This document shows, one piece after another, positions 1-3,807 of a DNA stretch of 5,054 bases. A program made the position numbers and the translations under genes. Where the stretch lies: assembly GCA_021778375.1 (NCBI GenBank), contig JAJYCM010000213.1:1-5054 (forward strand). The letters are read 5' to 3'. The notes beneath the pieces were generated by a model. It saw nothing but the letters and a program-made list of their open reading frames with translations, had not been told where the DNA came from and did not search any database. Within the stretch, counting starts at the first letter, position 1. Each line of letters opens with the position of its first letter. Source of the stretch: Bacteroidota bacterium (GTDB lineage Bacteria; Bacteroidota; Ignavibacteria; Ignavibacteriales; Ignavibacteriaceae).

Positions 1-56
1 ACCCAACGCATGAAACTATTTTTTTTGTATCTCTAATTGATGGTCAAACTCCTTAA
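1..56 (+). CDS. Possible 3' tail of the gene upstream of pstB (partial)
   Basis: In the frame beginning at base 3 the sequence is open from the window edge to a TAA at 54-56, giving the tail PTHETIFFVSLIDGQTP. The stop abuts the pstB ATG at 57 with no gap, an arrangement typical of translationally coupled operon genes, and there is no purine-rich ribosome site for pstB, which fits coupling. In pst operons the gene before pstB is usually pstA, the permease. However, 17 residues are too few to recognise it, and this tail does not look like a typical membrane-permease end. The other two forward frames close earlier (stops at 11-13 and 34-36), so either could instead be the real end of the neighbour. 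Confidence 0.25.
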   Translation, partial: PTHETIFFVSLIDGQTP

Positions 57-815
57 ATGAAAGAAATAAAAATTCAGGTAAAGAATCTTGATCTGTTTTA
101 CGGCGATAAACAAGCGCTGAAAAATATTTCTTTAGATATTCCTGCAAATAAAGTCACTGCCCTAATCGGTCCCTCCGGATGTGGAAAATCTACTTTTATA
201 AGAACAATTAACCGGATGAATGAATTAATTCACGGCGTCAAAATAAAAGGCGATATTATAATTGACGGACAAAATATTTACGACAGAAAAGTTGACGTTG
301 TTAACTTGCGAAGAAGAATCGGCATGGTTTTCCAAAAATCTAATTTGTTTCCTAAAAGTATTTATGAAAATATTGTTTATGGCGCTAAGATAAATGGCCT
401 AAGAAATAAAAAAGCCTTAAAGGAACTTGTTGAAAAAACTTTAACTCATGCGGCTTTATGGGATGAGGTAAAAGACAGATTAAACTCATCGGCATTAAGT
501 TTATCGGGCGGTCAACAACAAAGACTTTGTATCGCTCGCGCGCTTGCTGTTGAGCCGGAAATTGTTTTAATGGATGAACCCGCAAGCGCGCTTGACCCCA
601 TTGCTACTGCAAAGATTGAGGAGCTGATTCACGAATTAAAAAGAAATTATACTATCGTTATTGTTACCCATAATATGCAGCAAGCCGCCAGGGTTAGTGA
701 TCAGACGGCTTTCTTTTATATCGGGGAGCTAATCGAATACGATAAAACAACGAAAATTTTTACTAACCCTTCAATCAAACAAACTGAAGACTATATCTCC
801 GGCAGGTTTGGCTAA
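57..815 (+). CDS. pstB: Phosphate ABC transporter ATP-binding protein PstB
   Basis: This is the ATPase subunit of the high-affinity phosphate importer PstSCAB. It sits on the cytoplasmic face of the PstC/PstA permeases and couples ATP hydrolysis to phosphate import. The 252-aa product has the usual family length and every ABC element in order: Walker A GPSGCGKST (38-46), Q-loop glutamine in VFQK (93), signature LSGGQQQR (149-156), Walker B ending LMDEP (171-175, catalytic Glu174), D-loop SALD (177-180) and the H-loop histidine in THNMQQAA (205). The stretch HNMQQAARVSDQTAFF and the ending KQTEDYISGRFG are specific to PstB among ABC ATPases. The ATG at 57 gives the expected N-terminus (IQVKNLDLFYGDKQALKNI). 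phoU follows 23 nt later on the same strand, so co-transcription is likely. A PHO box, if any, would lie upstream of the operon, outside the window. Confidence 0.97.
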   Translation: MKEIKIQVKNLDLFYGDKQALKNISLDIPANKVTALIGPSGCGKSTFIRTINRMNELIHGVKIKGDIIIDGQNIYDRKVDVVNLRRRIGMVFQKSNLFPKSIYENIVYGAKINGLRNKKALKELVEKTLTHAALWDEVKDRLNSSALSLSGGQQQRLCIARALAVEPEIVLMDEPASALDPIATAKIEELIHELKRNYTIVIVTHNMQQAARVSDQTAFFYIGELIEYDKTTKIFTNPSIKQTEDYISGRFG

Positions 816-838
816 TTTATGAAAAAATAAGGTGTAAT

Positions 839-1564
839 ATGGAAAGACAATTTGATATCCAGATAGAAAAATTGAAAAAGAAAATATTGAAAATGTGCAG
901 TCTTGTTGATGAACAGGTCGAATTTTCAATCAAAGCAATCGATGAGAATGATCATGAGCTTGCAAAGCTTGTTATCGAACGGGATGTCAAGGTCGATAAA
1001 TATGATGTGAAAATTGAAAAAATCTGCCAAAAAATATTTGCGCTTAACCAACCTGTCGCTATGGATCTCAGATTAATCATGTCTGCAATTACTATCAATA
1101 CAAATCTTGAAAGGATAGGAGACATTGCCGTAAATATTGCCGAAAACTTTCTTATCCTTAAATCTAAACCGGACTTTATCTCGCGAACAAAATATTCCGA
1201 AATGGCAAGGCTTGTAAAAGAAATGATCCGCAATGCAATTGATTCCTTTATCCAAAATGATCCTAAGCTGGCGCAAAAAGTGATCCAAACAGATCCAATT
1301 ATTGATAGCTATAACATCGAGAATCATCAAATCCTAATTGAGCTGATGAAGGAAGACCCAGGCAATATCGAGCCTGCAGTTGCTCTGTTAGTTATTTCCC
1401 GGCAGCTTGAAAGACTGGGCGACCATGCTACAAATGTTGCCGAAGATGTTTTCTTTATCGTTGAAGCGCAAATGATTAAGCATAAATATGAAAAATTCAT
1501 CATGGAAGATAACCCCGATGAAGATGATGATGACGACGAAATTGAAATTAAAAATAATCCGTAG
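839..1564 (+). CDS. phoU: Phosphate-specific transport system accessory protein PhoU
   Basis: PhoU is a cytoplasmic, peripheral membrane regulator. It links the Pst importer to the PhoR/PhoB-type two-component system and holds phosphate uptake and PHO gene expression down when phosphate is sufficient. The 241-aa product has the family's two tandem three-helix PhoU domains (about 10-105 and 115-212). Each carries a metal-cluster motif: NLERIGDIAVNIAE (89-102) and QLERLGDHATNVAED (189-203). DLRLIMSAI in the first repeat and VALLVISRQLER in the second are also typical. An AAGGTG ribosome site at 829-834 lies 4 nt before the ATG and fixes the start. The C-terminus adds an acidic tail (223-235, EDNPDEDDDDDEI) beyond the second domain, which many PhoU proteins lack. 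The gene follows pstB directly and ends 29 nt from the convergent regulator gene. Confidence 0.96.
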   Translation: MERQFDIQIEKLKKKILKMCSLVDEQVEFSIKAIDENDHELAKLVIERDVKVDKYDVKIEKICQKIFALNQPVAMDLRLIMSAITINTNLERIGDIAVNIAENFLILKSKPDFISRTKYSEMARLVKEMIRNAIDSFIQNDPKLAQKVIQTDPIIDSYNIENHQILIELMKEDPGNIEPAVALLVISRQLERLGDHATNVAEDVFFIVEAQMIKHKYEKFIMEDNPDEDDDDDEIEIKNNP

Positions 1565-1593
1565 ACTTCAAAGTACGGAGGGTAATTTTTTCT

Positions 1594-2175
1594 CTACTTT
1601 TTGCCTGAAAAGTTATCTAATACCCCTAATAAAATTTCTTTTATAGCTAGGTGTTTTTCATTACCTGTAATCTGGCTTATCTTACCAGTAAACAAAAGTC
1701 CCCAACTTTGATTAACCCAAAATGAACCTAACGATGTATTAACTGTTTCTTTCTTTTCTAAGTAAGCTCCTGTTAATACTGAGTTTAATAAATCTTCCTC
1801 CTTGCTAAAAAGACTTCTTGCCAACTTTAATTCTTGCTCAAAAATATTTTCTTTTAATAAATTCAAAAGCGTTTCATAAATCAATCTGTATTTTTGATGG
1901 ACTGTCTCTTTGTAAGTCAAATATTCTGTAAAAAGAATTTTTAAGTCACACTCTTGACCATTAAAAAGATTTTTTATATCGTCTAATAACTGTGTTGCCT
2001 CCCAATCAAGGGCAGCATAGAAAAGTTCATCTTTCGACTTGAAATAATGGTAGATAGTCGCTTTGCCTATCCTTAAATCGCGGGCAATTTCATCAAGGGT
2101 GGTCTTATTCAACCCATGTTTTGCGAAACGTTTATCTGCTGCTTTAATTATTTGAAGTTTTCTTTCTTTTTCCAT
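1594..2175 (-). CDS. TetR/AcrR-family transcriptional regulator
   Basis: This is a one-component DNA-binding repressor that probably responds to a small ligand; the target and ligand cannot be read from sequence. From the ATG at 2175 it is 193 aa, normal for the family. The N-terminal helix-turn-helix is clear: IIKAADKRFAKHGLNKTTLDEIARDLRIGKATIYHYFKSKDELF in pieces (9-22, 25-33, 36-52), with the hallmark recognition segment GKATIYHYFKSK (37-48). Residues 55-190 are a helical ligand-binding and dimerisation region with no recognised subfamily signature. An in-frame TTG at 2187 would add four residues (MIIG) and overlaps the stop of the small upstream frame. I prefer the ATG because its start fits the family better, but neither has a good Shine-Dalgarno site. 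Probable targets are its own operon and the divergent membrane-protein gene at 2550. Confidence 0.93.
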   Translation of the reverse strand: MEKERKLQIIKAADKRFAKHGLNKTTLDEIARDLRIGKATIYHYFKSKDELFYAALDWEATQLLDDIKNLFNGQECDLKILFTEYLTYKETVHQKYRLIYETLLNLLKENIFEQELKLARSLFSKEEDLLNSVLTGAYLEKKETVNTSLGSFWVNQSWGLLFTGKISQITGNEKHLAIKEILLGVLDNFSGKK

Positions 2176-2183
2176 TCCAATTA

Positions 2184-2360
2184 TCAATAGATTTTTCTTT
2201 TATAAAAAATTACACATCCGAAAATAACAATTAAATAAATAAAGGGCACCCCTAATAACTCAGATGGAAAACTAAAAGAATAATGAAATGTTAAGAAATT
2301 TCCCACTATTACACATTCTTCCAGTATCCATATTTCTTTAACAACGTATTCTTTCAACAT
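2184..2360 (-). CDS. Candidate small single-pass membrane protein upstream of the tetR-type gene
   Basis: I do not recognise this product. Reading the minus strand from an ATG at 2360 gives 58 codons ending in TGA at 2184. The N-terminal part is MLKEYVVKEIWILEE and the middle is NFLTFHYSFSFPSE (21-34). A hydrophobic helix follows, LLGVPFIYLIVIFGCVIFY (35-53), closed by a basic KRK, so the C-terminus would be cytoplasmic. The frame stays open for 19 codons upstream of the ATG, back to a TGA. Its stop overlaps the TTG at 2187 (TTGA), which would couple it to the regulator. Against it: there is no Shine-Dalgarno site, and chance open frames with hydrophobic content are common in DNA this AT-rich. 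It could also be the decayed end of a larger membrane protein gene. Confidence 0.38.
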   Translation of the reverse strand: MLKEYVVKEIWILEECVIVGNFLTFHYSFSFPSELLGVPFIYLIVIFGCVIFYKRKIY

Positions 2361-2387
2361 AAATTTCGATGCACTGAATGTTTTGGA

Positions 2388-2399
2388 GTTTTGTAAAAC
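2388..2399. promoter_or_regulatory. Candidate operator palindrome GTTTT-N2-AAAAC
   Basis: A 12-bp inverted repeat with 5-bp arms and a 2-nt centre. It lies about 30 nt before the ATG of the small minus-strand frame and close to where transcription from the 2405-2433 promoter-like site would start. A TetR-family protein binding here could repress its own operon. Short AT-rich palindromes are common by chance, so this is a position-based guess. Confidence 0.2.
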
Positions 2400-2404
2400 C
2401 TTAA

Positions 2405-2433
2405 TTGATATTCCGTGTCATAAGAATTTGCAA
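2405..2433 (-). promoter_or_regulatory. Promoter-like site for the small ORF and tetR-type gene
   Basis: On the minus strand TTGCAA (plus positions 2428-2433) and TATCAA (2405-2410) are separated by exactly 17 nt, matching 4 of 6 bases at each sigma-70 hexamer. It points toward the small frame starting at 2360 and the regulator behind it. It does not match the Bacteroidota TAnnTTTG box. Moderate to weak evidence. Confidence 0.25.
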
Positions 2434-2439
2434 TGTCTA

Positions 2440-2453
2440 TTGTCACGCGACAA
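2440..2453. promoter_or_regulatory. Candidate operator palindrome TTGTC-N4-GACAA
   Basis: A 14-bp inverted repeat with perfect 5-bp arms and centre ACGC, more GC-rich than its surroundings. It lies between the two divergent transcription units: 80 nt before the minus-strand ATG at 2360 and 97 nt before the plus-strand ATG at 2550. A regulator bound here could act on both sides. The TetR-type product is the obvious candidate binder, but only the position supports the link. Confidence 0.3.
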
Positions 2454-2480
2454 ATAATATTAAATTTTAATTTAAAAAAT

Positions 2481-2486
2481 TATAAT
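2481..2486 (+). promoter_or_regulatory. TATAAT box before the small membrane gene
   Basis: A perfect TATAAT hexamer lies 63 nt upstream of the ATG at 2550, but no -35-like hexamer is found at 16-18 nt spacing. It is followed at once by TACGGAGGG (2486-2494), which looks like a strong Shine-Dalgarno sequence but has no ATG, GTG or TTG at a suitable distance. The box could serve the gene at 2550. In DNA this AT-rich the match alone is weak. Confidence 0.25.
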
Positions 2487-2539
2487 ACGGAGGGAAATTA
2501 TTATATTAAAAACAATAAAAAATCATTATTTCATAAATC

Positions 2540-2544
2540 GGAGA
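2540..2544 (+). promoter_or_regulatory. Ribosome binding site that fixes the start at 2550
   Basis: GGAGA at 2540-2544 followed by a 5-nt spacer places the start at the ATG of 2550. It argues against the in-frame upstream ATG at 2433, which would add 39 low-complexity residues and has no such site. Confidence 0.75.
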
Positions 2545-2549
2545 ATAAA

Positions 2550-2789
2550 ATGACTAATGAAAAAAACTCTTCTTCATTAAACCATGATGAGAAAAAAAAC
2601 TCTAAAAACCACCACGTTGGAAATGATAACGGAATGGTAGGTGGAATATATGGAATGGCTTTTATTGGAGCTGCGATATATTTTATCCAACACGCTGCCA
2701 CATTTTGGTTGGGAGTGCTGGGTATTATCAAATCCCTATTGTGGCCTGCAGTTTTAATCTATAAATTACTTGAATTTTTAAAAGCATAA
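2550..2789 (+). CDS. Small conserved two-helix membrane protein, function unknown
   Basis: The product is 79 aa. Residues 1-28 are hydrophilic and probably disordered (rich in Asn, Ser, Lys and His). A first hydrophobic segment follows, GGIYGMAFIGAAIYFI (31-46), then a short linker QHAATFW and a second segment LGVLGIIKSLLWPAVLIYKLLEFL (54-77). The pattern of glycine-rich helix, YxIQHA, FWxGVLGxxK and WPAxLxY is one I recall from short uncharacterised membrane proteins in many bacteria, so I take it as a real conserved gene, though I cannot name a function. The start is set by GGAGA at 2540-2544. The gene is transcribed away from the TetR-type regulator, which may control it, and a palindromic repeat begins 23 nt after its stop. 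Confidence 0.82.
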   Translation: MTNEKNSSSLNHDEKKNSKNHHVGNDNGMVGGIYGMAFIGAAIYFIQHAATFWLGVLGIIKSLLWPAVLIYKLLEFLKA

Positions 2790-2812
2790 ATGGACTAATT
2801 ATTTAAAGAGTA

Positions 2813-2970
2813 AGAGTCTGTTGCACGACTTCCAGATGTCATATCGAAGGAGTAATCGACTGAGATATCCCACGTTCAACCTGTGTACTTAAGCTATACA
2901 TGGGATTTCTCCAGGAGTTTATCCCGATTTGCGGGAGTCGAAATGACATTTTGGAGTTGTGCAACACTCT
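2813..2970. mobile_element. MITE-like or dispersed palindromic repeat, 158 bp
   Basis: The element has imperfect terminal inverted repeats. The left end, 2813-2842, begins AGAGTCTGTTGCACGACTTC. The right end, 2943-2970, read on the other strand, begins AGAGTGTTGCACAACTCC, and both run inward to ATGTCAT. The interior is also near-palindromic: GAGATATCCCA (2862-2872) pairs with TGGGATTTCTC (2901-2911) with one mismatch, and an apical TGTGTA/TATACA stem (2882-2887, 2895-2900) closes the fold. GTAAG occurs at both borders (2810-2814 and 2972-2976) and could be a target duplication, though the exact ends are uncertain. It encodes no protein, so any movement would need a transposase in trans. Its GTCATWTCGA...GAGAWATC pattern resembles repeats I recall from Bacteroidota-group genomes. 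In RNA it would form one long hairpin and could act as the end of the upstream transcript. Confidence 0.68.
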
Positions 2971-3128
2971 CGTAAGGAAACCTTAAAAGAAAGGTTTGAA
3001 GTTTGAATTGTACAGAGAAACGCTAACTGCAAGAAATTCAGTTTGGCAGGATAATCTTATTTTATTTAGATATTAAACATTTCCATATTGATAGAAATCA
3101 ATTTTTATTGCAATACTTAAAAATCAAC

Positions 3129-3159
3129 TTGACATTATTATCACGCACCCTTATCTTTG
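3129..3159 (+). promoter_or_regulatory. Bacteroidota-type and sigma-70-like promoter
   Basis: TTGACA (3129-3134) is a perfect -35 hexamer and is followed after exactly 17 nt by TATCTT (3152-3157). The same bases also fit the Bacteroidota pattern: TTG, 20 nt, then TATCTTTG matching TAnnTTTG (3152-3159). Transcription would start near 3165. It is the best promoter match in the window. It could drive a small gene at 3178, a non-coding RNA, or a leader of about 640 nt in front of ilvB. Confidence 0.55.
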
Positions 3160-3177
3160 CTTATAAATTTAAGAAAA

Positions 3178-3336
3178 ATGAACAACACGAAAAAAAATAT
3201 TACTTCATAAATATCCGCAGTAACCACAAGCGGTCACTGTGTTGTTATAACAAATTCTTTAAGTTACACTTCTTTAGATATCATTCTATGGATTTCGATT
3301 ATTATTAGCGTGCTAGGAATTATTATTCTAGGCTAA
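3178..3336 (+). pseudogene. Broken small reading frame with an Ile/Leu/Val-rich end
   Basis: I do not recognise this. An ATG at 3178, about 13 nt after the expected transcription start, encodes MNNTKKNITS and then meets TAA at 3208-3210. In the same frame the sequence continues open for 41 more codons to a TAA at 3334-3336, ending in a membrane-helix-like segment, LDIILWISIIISVLGIIILG. Without the one stop it would be a 53-residue tail-anchored peptide. The continuation contains no ATG, GTG or TTG that could start its hydrophobic end as a useful peptide. Readings: a small membrane-protein or toxin-like gene broken by one nonsense change; a 10-residue leader peptide followed by non-coding RNA; or chance, since ATT repeats within a stem-loop would look Ile-rich. 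Confidence 0.22.
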
Positions 3337-3339
3337 TAA
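3302..3339 (+). repeat. Stem-loop, TTATTAGC/GCTAATAA
   Basis: An outer perfect 8-bp stem pairs 3302-3309 with 3332-3339. An inner stem, CTAG(G)AAT with ATTCTAG (3313-3320 with 3325-3331), closes on a TATT loop with a single bulged G. It covers the Ile-codon run and stop of the broken frame. It is not followed by a T run, so it is not a typical intrinsic terminator. Confidence 0.5.
3327..3336 (+). repeat. Direct repeat TCTAGGCTAA, copy 1
   Basis: The same 10 bases recur at 3641-3650. Here its GCTAA (3332-3336) pairs with TTAGC at 3305-3309 as part of the 3302-3339 stem-loop. Confidence 0.45.
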
Positions 3340-3344
3340 CAATA

Positions 3345-3396
3345 GTCAATCCCAAATCAAATTAAACAAAATTAAAAAAATAGATTCGGGATTGAC
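3345..3396 (+). repeat. 14-bp inverted repeat with A-rich loop
   Basis: GTCAATCCCAAATC (3345-3358) pairs with GATTCGGGATTGAC (3383-3396) at 13 of 14 positions, across a 24-nt loop that is almost all A and T. The single mismatch is A-C on the plus strand but a G-U wobble on the minus strand, so the pairing is slightly better in a minus-strand RNA. Neither side is followed by a T tract, so it is not an ordinary terminator. Confidence 0.55.
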
Positions 3397-3406
3397 GAAG
3401 CCCAAA

Positions 3407-3441
3407 AGTAATATCTGAAGTCTTTTTATTCAGAGGCTACT
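3407..3441 (+). repeat. Imperfect stem-loop with a T-rich loop
   Basis: Bases 3407-3418 pair with 3430-3441: AGTA/TACT outside and TCTGA/TCAGA inside, with two mismatches and a wobble between them. The run of five T lies in the loop rather than after the stem. Third in the series of hairpins between the promoter at 3129 and ilvB. Confidence 0.35.
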
Positions 3442-3637
3442 GTGAGATCTCGATTCGAAAATAATGGCCGTCAAAATACTTCCAAAAGAAGGTTTGATAA
3501 TTATGCCTTACTCACCAAAAGTGTTGTATTATTAAAACAACATCTCACCAAATGCTTTGTAATTATTGCTCTATCCGATGACACAAAGATTTATATACCG
3601 CAGTGGATAAATAATATTTGTGAACTAACTATTAGCT

Positions 3638-3694
3638 GCATCTAGGCTAAAGAAAATCGCTTCCCTTGGCGGTGATCTTTCGTAGCTTGGATGC
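3638..3694 (+). ncRNA. Strong 57-nt hairpin upstream of ilvB, candidate leader RNA element
   Basis: GCATCTAGGCTA (3638-3649) pairs over all 12 positions with TAGCTTGGATGC (3683-3694), using two G-U pairs. Inside it AAGA pairs with TCTT (3650-3653, 3676-3679), and ATCGC pairs with GCGGT (3656-3660, 3669-3673), around an 8-nt loop, TTCCCTTG. It ends 113 nt before the ilvB ATG. It is followed by AAAAAA rather than T, so it is not an intrinsic terminator on this strand, and on the other strand no T tract follows either. It matches no riboswitch consensus I know. A structural role in the ilvB leader is inference. Confidence 0.35.
3641..3650 (+). repeat. Direct repeat TCTAGGCTAA, copy 2
   Basis: Identical to 3327-3336 and, like it, preceded by ATTAGC (3631-3636), so that TTAGC (3632-3636) can pair with GCTAA (3646-3650). 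In this copy the repeat also forms most of the left arm of the larger 3638-3694 hairpin, so the two pairings exclude each other. Confidence 0.45.
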
Positions 3695-3807
3695 AAAAAA
3701 TAAAAGCAATATAAAAGCTAAGTTCTATTTATAATTTTATTCTGTAAAATAATTCTTCTTAGTAAAGAAAACTTAATTTTTCTTAGAAAAAGATAGAAAG
3801 GAAAAAT

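Larger units (their letters stand above)
2971..3807. other. Gene-poor intergenic stretch before ilvB
   Basis: I find no convincing intact protein gene here on either strand. From 2971 to about 3128 there is only AT-rich sequence with minor hairpins (2978-2997; 3087-3102, the latter followed by five T but with an all-AT-rich 6-bp stem). From 3129 on there is a promoter-like site, a broken small reading frame and a series of stem-loops, annotated separately. The closest -10-like match to ilvB is TATAAT at 3730-3735, with no -35 partner. No tRNA or known riboswitch consensus was recognised. Confidence 0.6.

Noticed and set aside
819..830. Mini-ORF ATG AAA AAA TAA between pstB and phoU
   Set aside because: Three codons in an A-rich spacer, arising by chance next to the phoU ribosome site.
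385..1330. Antisense frames within pstB and phoU
   Set aside because: They are shadows of well-supported genes in the other strand, with no ribosome sites or motifs.
1570..1600. AAAGTA...TACTTT inverted repeat followed by T in the phoU/tetR convergent gap, as a terminator
   Set aside because: The stem is only 6 bp and AT-rich with a 19-nt loop, and the right arm lies inside the regulator's coding end. Too weak to call.
1574..2494. Shared 9-mer TACGGAGGG at 1574-1582 and 2486-2494
   Set aside because: Flanking bases do not match and the contexts differ. A purine-rich, Shine-Dalgarno-like 9-mer recurring twice is not enough for a repeat.
3108..3308. Open frame of 66 codons on the plus strand, upstream of ilvB
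   Set aside because: It runs through the -35 and -10 boxes of the best promoter match, has no ribosome site, and is rich in Lys, Phe, Tyr and Asn with no domain pattern. It looks like chance in AT-rich DNA.
3442..3645. Open frame of 67 codons beginning with GTG
   Set aside because: No ribosome site, no internal ATG and no recognisable motif, and it ends inside the 57-nt hairpin. Composition is that of non-coding AT-rich sequence.
3638..3694. tRNA, riboswitch or intrinsic terminator at the strong hairpin
   Set aside because: No cloverleaf, T-loop or CCA context. No match to TPP, SAM, glycine, fluoride or T-box consensus features that I know. No T run follows the stem.
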